Of a DNA stretch of 64,000 nucleotides, positions 25,924 through 34,134 are shown one piece after another. The stretch is from positions 186,001 through 250,000 of the forward strand of contig NZ_DF968183.1 in assembly GCF_001192835.1 (NCBI RefSeq), written 5' to 3'. Each line of letters starts with the position of its first letter. Position 1 is the stretch's first letter. This DNA is from Lentimicrobium saccharophilum (GTDB lineage: Bacteria; Bacteroidota; Bacteroidia; Bacteroidales; Lentimicrobiaceae). The notes beneath the pieces were generated by a model. It did not search any database. It worked only from the letters and a program-made list of their open reading frames with translations, and was not told where the DNA came from. Made by a program: the position numbers and the translations under genes.

Positions 25924-27102
25924 ATGAAAAATAGAGGTTTATCTTCATTGATTATTCCCGTTATCTTTCTGGCTCTCCTGCCAGGGGCGACATCAGGACA
26001 GGTTCACGTGGTTCCTTTTGGCAAAGGAATGCCTCCTGTTGAGCAAAATGGAATTATCTATGCCCTCCCAAGAAATGTTATCAAAGTGCAACTTGCAGTT
26101 TCGAAAACAGAAACGTTTAAGGGACCTTATGCTGATTTCGCTGTTAAGTATTTAGGCCTTTCTTCTTTTATTTCAAAGAATTCTGTTGAATATTCCATCG
26201 CTGAAGTAAGTCTGGAGGTGCTTGCTGAAACAGACCCCGGGCAATATTATTTTATAGAGTTGGATGAGAAGGCAAAGTCGGGAAGATCTCTTCTTTTTGC
26301 GATGAATGAGCAGGGTTTTATCAGCGGATATGCTGATGCATCAAAAGTGCCTGGCCGGAGAAAACAGACTGCGGACGGTAAACCACTGGCATCAGGTGCC
26401 GTTTCTCCGTTTATCGACCTGCTTCAGCCTAAAATACTTGAGAAGGTTGATACCATTATCCGCCGGATCAGTGTGGATACAAGTACTTTTGAGGATATCT
26501 TTATAAAACGGAGTATCTCCGAAAGATCGACCGAACAGCTGGCAAAGGAAACTGCTGAACTGATCAGAAAAATCGACGATAACAAATTCAACCTGATTAC
26601 AGGATATCAGGAGGTGAATTATTCAAAGGATGCTTTGGAATTCATGATTTCGCAACTTGAAAAGACAAAGCAGGAATATCTGGCGCTGTTCAGGGGAGTG
26701 AGCCACACTTCTGTCACAAAGCATGTTTTTTATGTCACCCCTGGTAATAACCCGGAAGGAATGCTTGAAACCATTTGCGGTTTTTCAGGATCAGAAGGAA
26801 TTACTGCGCGTAATACTCCCGGTGCTGAGTCAGTTAGCCTGTTGATTGAATCGATGAATCAGATATCTTCAATAAGAGAATTTATCACTCAAAGGGAAGT
26901 GCCTTCTAAAGGGAAACGGGGGCTGTATTACAGGATACCGGAGAAAGCCCGGATCAGCCTGAAGTCCGGTAACCGGGTTTTAGAGCAGAAAGAAGCAATG
27001 ATCAGTCAGTTGGGTGTGGTCACATTCCTTCCTGCAGGGATATTTTCCAATGTTAAACTGAACCCGTTGTCAGGGGGCATCGAACTTATCTCCTCTGAGT
27101 AA
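25924..27102 (+). CDS. DUF4831 exported protein
   Basis: A 392-residue protein with an N-terminal signal peptide (hydrophobic residues 8-24, ending near TSGQ) and no other membrane helix. The body begins with GIIYALPRNVIKVQLAVSKTE and continues with the YAVKYLG-like segment, which is the DUF4831 pattern of Bacteroidota. The function is unknown; it is probably periplasmic. It is followed 17 bases later by a Yip1-like membrane protein, so the two likely form one operon. Confidence 0.8.
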   Translation: MKNRGLSSLIIPVIFLALLPGATSGQVHVVPFGKGMPPVEQNGIIYALPRNVIKVQLAVSKTETFKGPYADFAVKYLGLSSFISKNSVEYSIAEVSLEVLAETDPGQYYFIELDEKAKSGRSLLFAMNEQGFISGYADASKVPGRRKQTADGKPLASGAVSPFIDLLQPKILEKVDTIIRRISVDTSTFEDIFIKRSISERSTEQLAKETAELIRKIDDNKFNLITGYQEVNYSKDALEFMISQLEKTKQEYLALFRGVSHTSVTKHVFYVTPGNNPEGMLETICGFSGSEGITARNTPGAESVSLLIESMNQISSIREFITQREVPSKGKRGLYYRIPEKARISLKSGNRVLEQKEAMISQLGVVTFLPAGIFSNVKLNPLSGGIELISSE

Positions 27103-27119
27103 TACCATTGATCTGGCAG

Positions 27120-27719
27120 ATGAACCGGAGTGCATTTTTTGAGAGGTTAAAGAACCTGCTGCTTTTTCCTGTTTACGAATGGAAGGTGATAAGCCTTGAA
27201 AAGAGGGCGCTCAGTGATGTATTTACAACTTATGTCTGGCGTTTAATCCTTGCAGGCGGCTTTGCCCAGTTTATAGGGAGTTTTTTCTATGTAAGAAATG
27301 TACTAGATATTGATGCCTACAGATTCTCATTTCCGTTGGTACAGGCCTTAATCTATGTTGCAGTCCAGTTTCTGGTAATCATAGTTGGTTCACTTTTCAT
27401 CAGGGGGATTGTTTTCAGGTTCAAATCTGAAAAGAGTCTGATTAAAGCAGTCAAACTGTTTGCTTTTTCTTACACTCCTGTTCTGATTGTTTTTATAATT
27501 GCAAACCTGCACCAGGTTTTGTTAATTGCCCTTTTGCCCGGAGTTTATGCGATATACCTCTTCTGGACCGGTTGTCAGGAAATGCTTTCAACTCCTAAAA
27601 CCAGGAGGCTTTCATTTTCAATGATTTATATGATTGTTACCCTGGGATTGCTATTTATTTTTACCAGAATGTTCGGGTATCTGTCATCATTGATATTCAC
27701 AGGCTTTGACGGAGTTTAA
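27120..27719 (+). CDS. Yip1-domain membrane protein
   Basis: A 199-residue protein with five predicted transmembrane helices. The beginning RLKNLLLFPVYEWKVIS and the later LIKAVKLFAFSYTPV are typical of the Yip1/YIPF domain in bacteria. I start at the ATG at 27120 rather than the TTG at 27108. The function of bacterial members is unknown. It follows the DUF4831 gene and is convergent with kdsA, with only seven bases between the stops. Confidence 0.8.
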   Translation: MNRSAFFERLKNLLLFPVYEWKVISLEKRALSDVFTTYVWRLILAGGFAQFIGSFFYVRNVLDIDAYRFSFPLVQALIYVAVQFLVIIVGSLFIRGIVFRFKSEKSLIKAVKLFAFSYTPVLIVFIIANLHQVLLIALLPGVYAIYLFWTGCQEMLSTPKTRRLSFSMIYMIVTLGLLFIFTRMFGYLSSLIFTGFDGV

Positions 27720-27726
27720 TTTACTT

Positions 27727-28560
27727 TTATTGGGTGCGAAGATATGCCTGGCGTATCATAACCAGATCGCTTAATAGTTTTTCCAGTAAGTTGATATTCA
27801 GCATGTTTGCACCATCGGATTTGGCATTGGACGGGTCCGGATGTGTTTCAAGAAAAATGCCATCCACGCCTGCCGCTATGCCTGCTCTGGCAATTGTGGA
27901 TATCATTGCCGGCTTGCCTCCGCTAATACCACCCGGCTGGTTCGGCTGTTGAAGTGAATGGGTGATATCCAGTATAACAGGGTGTCCGAATTCCTGCATT
28001 GCCGGAATTCCACGCATGTCAATTACCAGGTCCTGGTATCCGAACATGCTTCCCCGATCAGTAATCATTACATTATTGTTCCCGGTTCCGGTGACCTTTT
28101 CTACAGCAAATTTCATTGATTCCGGTGCCAGGAACTGTCCCTTTTTAATGTTTACCCACTTGCCGGTTTTTGCAGCCGCTTCCAGCAGGTCAGTCTGCCG
28201 GCATAAAAATGCCGGGATTTGCAGGATATCAACATAACGGGATGCAACTTCTGCTTCCTGCGCTGAATGAATATCTGTGATTACCGGCAAATCCAACTGA
28301 CTTTTCACCCTGGCAATGCTTTCAAGGGCTGCAATATCGCCGATCCCGCTGAAGGAATCCTGCCTCGACCGGTTGGCTTTTCTGTAGGAAGCTTTAAAAA
28401 TAAACGGTATTTCAAGTCTATCAGTAATTTCCTTGATTACCAAAGCGATTTCAAGTGGCATATCATGGTTTTCAACCACGCAAGGACCGGCAATCAGAAA
28501 AAAGTTGCCGTTATTATATTGCCTGATGCCAGGTATGTCGGGAGTTGTTTTTATAGTCAT
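27727..28560 (-). CDS. kdsA: 3-deoxy-8-phosphooctulonate (Kdo-8-P) synthase
   Basis: A 277-residue TIM-barrel aldolase. It contains the signature AGPCVVEN, FKASYRKANRS, VTDIHSAQEA, DILQIPAFLCRQTDLL and KKGQFLAPESM. It joins arabinose 5-phosphate and phosphoenolpyruvate to make Kdo 8-phosphate, needed for the inner core of lipopolysaccharide. The gene follows rarA by 13 bases on the minus strand and is probably co-transcribed with it. The cysteine in AGPCVV and absence of the metal-ligand Cys of metallo-type enzymes were not resolved further. Confidence 0.95.
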   Translation of the reverse strand: MTIKTTPDIPGIRQYNNGNFFLIAGPCVVENHDMPLEIALVIKEITDRLEIPFIFKASYRKANRSRQDSFSGIGDIAALESIARVKSQLDLPVITDIHSAQEAEVASRYVDILQIPAFLCRQTDLLEAAAKTGKWVNIKKGQFLAPESMKFAVEKVTGTGNNNVMITDRGSMFGYQDLVIDMRGIPAMQEFGHPVILDITHSLQQPNQPGGISGGKPAMISTIARAGIAAGVDGIFLETHPDPSNAKSDGANMLNINLLEKLLSDLVMIRQAYLRTQ

Positions 28561-28573
28561 GGTTTAATTTTGT

Positions 28574-29848
28574 TTAATACTGGTATTTGTTTTTCCAGAG
28601 ATTCTTCAGGTATTTTCTGATTTCTTCCTCTCTGGGATTTTTGCCCGGGTCATAGAATCTGGTTCCGGATATCTTTGAAGGAAGGAATTCCATTTCTGCG
28701 AAGTTACCTTCATAGCTGTGGGCGTAGCGATAATCGTTTCCATAGCCCAGGTTTTTCATTAAACCGGTGGGGGCATTTCTTATTGGCAGGGGAACCGGCA
28801 AATCTCCTTTACTTCTGACAACAGACAGTGCCTCCTCAATTGCCATATAGGTGGCATTGCTTTTGGGGGAACACGCCAGATAAACAGCACATTGCGAGAG
28901 GATGATCCTGCACTCGGGATATCCGGTTTTATGCACAGCATCAAAACAGGCATTGGCAAGCAGGAGGGCATTCGGATTTGCATTTCCGATATCTTCTGAG
29001 GCCAGAATCAACATCCGCCGTGCAATGAATTTCGGGTCTTCTCCCGATTCTATCATTCTTGCCAGCCAGTAGACCGCTGCATTCGGGTCGCTTCCGCGCA
29101 TCGATTTGATAAATGCAGAAATGATATCGTAGTGCATTTCACCTTTTTTGTCATACATAGCAAGATTTTGCTGTATGATCTGCAGGGTGGTTTTGTTGTC
29201 TATTTCAATGATGTCATCCTGCGGGTTTTGAACCCCTGCAATTATTTCGAGGGCATTCAGCAATTTACGTGCATCTCCTCCCGATATCCTGAGCAGGGCT
29301 TCATCTTCCCTGATTCTGATATCAAGACCTGTCAGGACTCTAATTTTAGCCAACGCTTTAGTTGTAATAATTCGAAGGTCGCTTTCATCCAACGGTTTAA
29401 GAATATAAATCTGGCATCTCGAAAGAAGCGGAGAGATTACTTCAAATGAAGGATTTTCAGTGGTGGCGCCAATCAGTGTAACGATACCTTTTTCAACAGC
29501 ACCCAATAGTGAGTCCTGCTGCGATTTGCTGAAGCGGTGAATCTCATCAATAAACAATAGCGCATTTTGACCTGAACTTCTGGCATTCTCAATTACTTCC
29601 CTGATGTCTTTAACGCCTGAGTTGATGGCACTCAGTGTGAAAAAGGGCTTCTTCAGTTTTCTCGAAATGATATGGGCCAGTGTAGTTTTGCCCACACCGG
29701 GAGGTCCCCAGAAAATTATGGATGGAAGAGTCCCCGATTCTACCGCTTTTCTGAGAATGCCCTCACTGCCTATCAAATGCTGCTGACCAACAAAATCATC
29801 AAAATCAACAGGACGAAGCTGCTCGGCCAGTGGAGGAAGATTAGTCAT
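28574..29848 (-). CDS. rarA: Replication-associated recombination protein RarA
   Basis: A 424-residue AAA+ ATPase. The N-terminal PLAEQLRP and FVGQQHLIG, Walker A GPPGVGKTT, Walker B LLFIDEIHRF, sensor 1 GATTENPSFEV and the C-terminal RGSDPNAAVYWLARM are all typical of RarA/MgsA. The protein acts at stalled replication forks. I start at the ATG at 29848, whose product begins MTNLPPLAEQ like other family members; a GTG at 29872 gives eight more residues but lies at the predicted transcription start. Confidence 0.95.
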   Translation of the reverse strand: MTNLPPLAEQLRPVDFDDFVGQQHLIGSEGILRKAVESGTLPSIIFWGPPGVGKTTLAHIISRKLKKPFFTLSAINSGVKDIREVIENARSSGQNALLFIDEIHRFSKSQQDSLLGAVEKGIVTLIGATTENPSFEVISPLLSRCQIYILKPLDESDLRIITTKALAKIRVLTGLDIRIREDEALLRISGGDARKLLNALEIIAGVQNPQDDIIEIDNKTTLQIIQQNLAMYDKKGEMHYDIISAFIKSMRGSDPNAAVYWLARMIESGEDPKFIARRMLILASEDIGNANPNALLLANACFDAVHKTGYPECRIILSQCAVYLACSPKSNATYMAIEEALSVVRSKGDLPVPLPIRNAPTGLMKNLGYGNDYRYAHSYEGNFAEMEFLPSKISGTRFYDPGKNPREEEIRKYLKNLWKNKYQY

Positions 29849-29873
29849 CAGGGAAAATTTAGATTGTCGCACA

Positions 29874-29881
29874 CAAAGATA
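29874..29881 (-). promoter_or_regulatory. -7 element (TATCTTTG) for rarA-kdsA
   Basis: TATCTTTG on the minus strand, 25 bases before the chosen rarA ATG. It makes the alternative GTG start essentially the first transcribed codon. Confidence 0.55.
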
Positions 29882-30102
29882 GGGCTTTGTGAATTGTCAG
29901 CGAAAAATTGGCATGAGTTCCTTCAAATTGACCTCGCCTTGAAGGAATATTTCAGTTTTTGCGAAAAATGGCATAGAATTTTGGCCGGTTTTAAGCCCAT
30001 TTTAATATTATTTTAACGATTGTTAATGCCCTAACAATATAAAGTGCTGATATACAACGGTTAATATTCATTAAAAATAAATTAAATTTTTTTGTAAAAA
30101 AC

Positions 30103-30134
30103 TTGCTTTTTAATACGGTATTTATCTATCTTTG
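30103..30134 (+). promoter_or_regulatory. Promoter of the small lipoprotein gene
   Basis: A TTG at 30103-30105 and a -7 TATCTTTG at 30127-30134, separated by 21 bases instead of 19, preceded by an AT tract. The leader is about 22 bases. Confidence 0.55.
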
Positions 30135-30160
30135 TCACGTTTTAAAACCCAAAACAGAAC

Positions 30161-30379
30161 ATGAAAACTTTATCACAGATTTTAGTAGTTGCCGGTCTTG
30201 CAACTTTAGTTGCTTGCGGTCCCAGTGCAGAACAGTTGGCTGAGCAGGCTCGCCTCGATTCAATCCGTATCGCTGATTCAATCGCTCTCGTAGAAGCTGA
30301 AGCAGCTCGCATTCAGGATTCAATCAACGCTGCTCTTGCTGCTGACACTACCGTTGTTGAAGAGGTTGTTGTTGAATAA
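30161..30379 (+). CDS. Small, probably abundant lipoprotein
   Basis: A 72-residue protein. Residues 1-19 form a lipoprotein signal peptide ending in the lipobox LVAC, so Cys19 would be acylated. The mature 54 residues are rich in Ala, Glu, Asp and Ile, contain the repeated pattern DSIRIADSIALVEAEAARIQDSI that predicts one amphipathic helix, and end in an acidic valine-rich tail. No known domain is recognised. The clean promoter, very strong terminator and restricted codon use suggest high expression. It may be a structural or murein-associated outer-membrane lipoprotein, by analogy only. Confidence 0.8.
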   Translation: MKTLSQILVVAGLATLVACGPSAEQLAEQARLDSIRIADSIALVEAEAARIQDSINAALAADTTVVEEVVVE

Positions 30380-30393
30380 TCTTAATGAATTTT

Positions 30394-30431
30394 AACAGCA
30401 AAGGAGGCCCAAAGCCTCCTTTGCTGTTTTT
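30394..30431 (+). terminator. Strong terminator after the lipoprotein gene
   Basis: A perfect 15-bp stem, 30394-30408 paired with 30414-30428, with a 5-base loop, followed by T. It is the longest perfect terminator stem I see in the window. Confidence 0.9.
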
Positions 30432-30604
30432 AAGCAAGCCGGATTTTAATAATTTTGACATTCATCCGGAATTAATTGCCGGGTATTTAGATAATTACAT
30501 CGGTCTGCAGCTGTGCCTGGCAGACGTCTTGCGGACTTCTTTATTGTCGCCCGTTACAAATTTCCTGCGGGGTTCTGCTGTTTCAATTTGCTTTTCCTTA
30601 GGCT

Positions 30605-30614
30605 ATTGGGCATA
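30605..30614 (+). repeat. 10-bp direct repeat ATTGGGCATA, copy 1
   Basis: ATTGGGCATA occurs here and again at 31146-31155, bracketing the hypothetical gene at 30643-31050. The copies are 541 bases apart. Confidence 0.6.
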
Positions 30615-30642
30615 GGTGCTGTTATGTCCTTTTATCTTTTTT

Positions 30643-31050
30643 TTACTGTGCTTTAGATAATAGCTCTTCAACCATGATTCGAAAATTTTCAATAACATTA
30701 TCATCTATCAAAAAAGATGTTTTACCAACACAACCAGATTTCTTATAAAGATAGACCTGATCTCTTTGACCTTGAAAAACAATTTTACATTTCCAGTTAT
30801 TTTTCTGCACCTCAGCATCTATACTGTTACCATTTAACTCTCTAAAATCTATATTTTTTAAAAATGAGATTATTGTATCAATATCTTGTTTGGTATTAAA
30901 GATATAAATTTCAGTTTCACTATCAGGTGAAGTGAGTTCAACCTGGATTGATGTTATTTTTTCAGTATTCCACCCCTGAATTCTGTTTTGGGCTATTCCA
31001 TTCATGCCTGAATAGAAAATAATTAGAAATACAAAAACTAATGCTTTCAT
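30643..31050 (-). CDS. Hypothetical exported protein
   Basis: A 135-residue protein of no family that I recognise. The first 20 residues are a signal peptide (ALVFVFLIIFYSGMNGIAQ). The mature part has alternating strands (IQVELTSPD, TEIYIFNT, WKCKIVFQG, QVYLYKK), suggesting a small beta-rich fold, with two cysteines (in WKCKI and SGCVG). The gene and its flanks are AT-rich compared with neighbours, and it is bracketed by a 10-bp direct repeat. It is probably a recent insertion, not part of a neighbouring operon. Confidence 0.65.
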   Translation of the reverse strand: MKALVFVFLIIFYSGMNGIAQNRIQGWNTEKITSIQVELTSPDSETEIYIFNTKQDIDTIISFLKNIDFRELNGNSIDAEVQKNNWKCKIVFQGQRDQVYLYKKSGCVGKTSFLIDDNVIENFRIMVEELLSKAQ

Positions 31051-31145
31051 TCTAAAATAATTTTAAGTTATAAAATAATGTTTTTCATAATGAAGATGCT
31101 TTAGCATTAGTTTTTCCATAAAAATATTTCATAAATTATTTAATA

Positions 31146-31155
31146 ATTGGGCATA
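31146..31155 (+). repeat. 10-bp direct repeat ATTGGGCATA, copy 2
   Basis: Second copy of the repeat at 30605-30614, upstream of the hypothetical gene and before the DEAD-box helicase promoter. Confidence 0.6.
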
Positions 31156-31240
31156 ACTAATTTTATATTGCGATGTGAATAGCTGTTCCGCTCCTTCTCC
31201 GAATGAATAAAATAACCAATATTCACGCATTGCTTTTGCT

Positions 31241-31248
31241 TACCTTTG
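31241..31248 (+). promoter_or_regulatory. -7 element (TACCTTTG) for the DEAD-box gene
   Basis: TACCTTTG matches TAnnTTTG, 42 bases before the ATG at 31291. It overlaps the TTG that opens the longer frame, which excludes that TTG as start. Confidence 0.6.
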
Positions 31249-31290
31249 ACAATGTTAATTTATAATTTAAATCTCTCTTTAAAAACAGAT

Positions 31291-32535
31291 ATGGAAGAAC
31301 TTCCTGAAATTTCCGAATTATCATTCCGGCATTTTGGTTTTGATCAATCTATTCAAGATGGCCTTGATTCCATTGGGTTTGAGACGCCAACTCCAATCCA
31401 GGAAAAAATAATTCCTCTTATTATGCAGGGCAGGGATGTAATCGGTTGTGCTCAAACGGGGACCGGCAAAACAGCAGCATATCTCTTGCCGGTGCTTCAC
31501 AGGGTTATTACTAATCCTGTAAAAGGAATCAATACAATGATTATTGCTCCAACGCGGGAGCTGGCGCTGCAGATTGCGCAGCAACTCGAGGGATTCAGTT
31601 ATTTTATGAATATCAGCTCCCTGGCTATTTATGGTGGAACGGATGGAATAGAATGGGAGCAGCAAAAGCGTGCACTAACCCAGGGGGTTGATATAGTGGT
31701 TGCTACACCAGGAAAGTTGATCTCTTTTCTGAATATGGATATTGTTCCGGTCAGTAATCTTCAGCACCTGATCCTCGATGAAGCCGACCGTATGCTTGAT
31801 ATGGGATTTTTTGATGATATCATGCGAATCATCAGTTACCTTCCCGAAAACCGGAGTACACTGCTCTTCTCTGCAACCATGCCACCAAGAATCCGGGAAT
31901 TGAGCAAACTGATTCTGAAGCATCCAGAAGAAGTGAACATTGCCATTTCTAAACCGGCGCAGGGAATCCTTCAGGTGGCCTATCTGGTTTACGAGAAGCA
32001 GAAAACACCGCTGCTTGCCTCATTAATACGGGGCCGGGATCTTCCGAGTATTCTGGTGTTTTCTTCAACCAAATCAAAAGTAAAGTCTATTGCAAAGGAA
32101 CTGAAAGCAGAAGGTTTTGAAGTATCAGATATTCATTCGGATCTGGAGCAATCTGAACGTGAAAAAGTTCTTCTGAAATTCAGAAACAGGCAACTTCAGA
32201 TGCTGGTAGCCACGGATGTGCTTTCACGCGGTATAGATGTTGAAAATATCAGTGTGGTCATCAATTATGATGTGCCTCACGATGCAGAAGATTATGTTCA
32301 CAGGGTTGGCCGAACGGCCAGGGCTGAACAGACGGGGATCGCCATCACCTTTATCAGTGAAGATGAACAGTACCAGTTTTCCCGTATAGAAAAACTGATT
32401 GATACGGTGATCAGGAAACAAATGCCGCCGCCTGAGCTGGGGCCAGGTCCTGAATACAATCCGAAACCCGGTCAGTCCCGGCCCGGACGCAGGCAAGGTA
32501 ACGGCAAAAACAGGGGAAAGAAGGGCGCCAGATAA
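31291..32535 (+). CDS. DEAD-box ATP-dependent RNA helicase
   Basis: A 414-residue DEAD-box helicase of the RhlE/DeaD group. The Q motif region is FETPTPIQEKI, Walker A is AQTGTGKTAAY, then PTRELALQ, ATPGKL, the DEAD box LDEADRMLDMGF, FSATMP, ATDVLSRGIDV and HRVGRTAR. The C-terminal 30 residues are a basic Gly/Arg/Lys tail that would bind RNA. The protein unwinds RNA in ribosome assembly or mRNA decay, often at low temperature. Start at the ATG at 31291, since the earlier TTG lies in the promoter. Confidence 0.93.
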   Translation: MEELPEISELSFRHFGFDQSIQDGLDSIGFETPTPIQEKIIPLIMQGRDVIGCAQTGTGKTAAYLLPVLHRVITNPVKGINTMIIAPTRELALQIAQQLEGFSYFMNISSLAIYGGTDGIEWEQQKRALTQGVDIVVATPGKLISFLNMDIVPVSNLQHLILDEADRMLDMGFFDDIMRIISYLPENRSTLLFSATMPPRIRELSKLILKHPEEVNIAISKPAQGILQVAYLVYEKQKTPLLASLIRGRDLPSILVFSSTKSKVKSIAKELKAEGFEVSDIHSDLEQSEREKVLLKFRNRQLQMLVATDVLSRGIDVENISVVINYDVPHDAEDYVHRVGRTARAEQTGIAITFISEDEQYQFSRIEKLIDTVIRKQMPPPELGPGPEYNPKPGQSRPGRRQGNGKNRGKKGAR

Positions 32536-32601
32536 ATCCCCGGAGAATGTTAATTATTTGAATTTATTCGAATGGCGCATTTGCCGCAATGCTTTGAATG
32601 G

Positions 32602-33093
32602 TCAAAGATCCCTGGCATTGTCAGTATCTGCTTTTAGTTTGAGTAACAAGACAGAAGCTATTTTATTGACCAGCCAGAAAAAAGGCACTGATAGCAAAAG
32701 CCAGATCAGGAAAGCTGTAAAAATAACCTGAAAGCTGTTGTTGATGGCTCCCCACCAGTCAGCATTGAATGCGGCAATCAGGGTTTCAGGAAAATCCTGA
32801 AGCATTTCGGAATTTATCATCCGGGCAGCTGCTTTGTAAAATGGAATTGCAAGTAATATCTGCAAAGGAAAAACCGCATAATTGATAACCTGGATCAGGG
32901 CGAGATTCATTTTGAAGAGAATCGCAACAGCGGTACACAGCAGGGTAGAGCTGCCAGGCACAGGAATGATGCCTATACAGCAACCGGCAGCAATTGTCCG
33001 GGCCATCATCAGCGGACTCAGCCCCTGCAACAGAAATGCTTTTACAGGTTTAATATAACTTTCCGAAAGCAGGTTTTTAATAAATGCTTTCAT
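32602..33093 (-). CDS. DUF2062 membrane protein
   Basis: A 163-residue protein with the DUF2062 pattern: an amphipathic start, LSPLMMARTIAAGCCIGIIPVPG, then several hydrophobic helices and INYAVFPLQILLAIPFY. The domain is found alone or beside glycosyltransferases in Bacteroidota; its function is unknown. It overlaps the upstream rhodanese gene by four bases, so the two are translated together. Confidence 0.85.
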   Translation of the reverse strand: MKAFIKNLLSESYIKPVKAFLLQGLSPLMMARTIAAGCCIGIIPVPGSSTLLCTAVAILFKMNLALIQVINYAVFPLQILLAIPFYKAAARMINSEMLQDFPETLIAAFNADWWGAINNSFQVIFTAFLIWLLLSVPFFWLVNKIASVLLLKLKADTDNARDL

Positions 33094-33407
33094 ACTGGCA
33101 TATCCGGATCGATTTCCATGGCATATTGATATATCCCGCCCTCCAGGATGCTGAGGTCTTTTATTTTTAGCTTGTCCTTCAGATAAATATACACCTGTTC
33201 GCTTTTCATTCCATAGATACAGTAAATGATGATTTTCTTTTTCGGGTCAATTTTATTCAGCATGGAAGGCAACTGTAGCTGAGGCATCGAAACAGCGCCT
33301 GATATATGACAGGTTTCATATTTTTCAGGCTCACGTGTGTCGATCAGCATAAAGTCCGTCTTACTGTCGATCAGGACTTTGAGCTCTTTTGGTGTAATGA
33401 ATTTCAT
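33090..33407 (-). CDS. Rhodanese-domain protein
   Basis: A 105-residue single rhodanese domain. LIDTREPEKYETCHISGAVSMP is the N-terminal CH2A-like segment, and the active-site cysteine is C63 in YCIYGMKSEQV. Single rhodaneses carry persulfide sulfur or serve as simple phosphatase-like folds; the donor and acceptor are unknown here. The loop after Cys (IYGMKS) fits a sulfurtransferase loop of six residues. It is the middle gene of a probable three-gene unit with the NAD(P)-binding protein and DUF2062. Confidence 0.88.
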   Translation of the reverse strand: MKFITPKELKVLIDSKTDFMLIDTREPEKYETCHISGAVSMPQLQLPSMLNKIDPKKKIIIYCIYGMKSEQVYIYLKDKLKIKDLSILEGGIYQYAMEIDPDMPV

Positions 33408-33426
33408 GATTTTCTATGCATTGCGT

Positions 33427-34095
33427 TCATTTTCTGATATTTTCAATCTGATCTGATTCAAGAATATGAATTCCGTTTCCGGAAAATGCTGATATAATCA
33501 TGGCCTCTGCAACTGTTGCAGCGTGAACCGGACGATACTTTTTTAACCTGCCGGATAACAGCGGACTGATCAGTTTTGCCACTGTTTTACCCCATTCTTC
33601 CATCATGCGGTATTCATGCCTGATGCCCAGCAACATAGAGGGCCTGAGGATATTCAGATTAGGGAAAGTTAATCTTTTGAGAGACTCTTCAACCTGGCCT
33701 TTGGTCCTCAGATAGAAGTTTCCGGATTTTGGACTGGCTCCGATGGACGAAACCAGACCAAAGGATTGAACATAGTTTGAAGCGGCCGCTTTTGCAATTT
33801 CAATAACCAGGTTGTGATCTGTTTCAAAAAAAATCTCTTTGGATCCGGCTTTTTTGATGGTAGTACCTATGCAACAGAAAAGATGATCACCTTTTACATG
33901 ATGGGTGATTGCCTGAATGTCGGCCGGGTTAAAAGTAATCTGCCTGGTTTTTCCGGCTTTGGTTGATATCGGCTTCCTGGTAAAGAGAATGACCTCCTTA
34001 TATCTGTCATCCTGCTCAAGCAGCTCGGCAACAAAGCCTCCGATAAGTCCGGTGGCGCCAAATACCAGGGCTGTTTTCAAATTGTCCTCTGACAT
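33427..34095 (-). CDS. NAD(P)-binding protein, TIP30/HTATIP2-like
   Basis: A 222-residue atypical short-chain dehydrogenase. The Rossmann motif is FGATGLIGGFVAELL, followed by FCCIGTTIKKAGSKE and a late segment LNILRPSMLLGIRHE, a pattern shared with eukaryotic TIP30 and bacterial YbjT/YwnB-like proteins. No clear YxxxK pair is visible. The reaction is unknown. The ATG at 34095 is chosen over an upstream TTG. It lies 19 bases upstream of the rhodanese gene. Confidence 0.85.
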   Translation of the reverse strand: MSEDNLKTALVFGATGLIGGFVAELLEQDDRYKEVILFTRKPISTKAGKTRQITFNPADIQAITHHVKGDHLFCCIGTTIKKAGSKEIFFETDHNLVIEIAKAAASNYVQSFGLVSSIGASPKSGNFYLRTKGQVEESLKRLTFPNLNILRPSMLLGIRHEYRMMEEWGKTVAKLISPLLSGRLKKYRPVHAATVAEAMIISAFSGNGIHILESDQIENIRK

Positions 34096-34134
34096 TATCA
34101 AGGGATGTTAATGATTAATCTGTTCATATATGCT

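Larger units (their letters stand above)
29849..30160. other. Intergenic region between divergent rarA and lipoprotein genes
   Basis: It holds a minus-strand -7 element for rarA (29874-29881) and a plus-strand promoter for the lipoprotein (30103-30134). A 7-bp hairpin, ATTGTTA (30019-30025) with TAACAAT (30032-30038), lies in the middle. The part before the lipoprotein promoter is very AT-rich, as upstream of strong promoters. No gene is seen. Confidence 0.5.

Noticed and set aside
30385-30615. Open frame of 76 residues after the lipoprotein gene
   Set aside because: It starts within the strong terminator hairpin, has no family features and no promoter.
30605-31155. Integron attC sites around the orphan gene
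   Set aside because: The GGCATA repeats lack the paired L and R box structure and no integrase is nearby.
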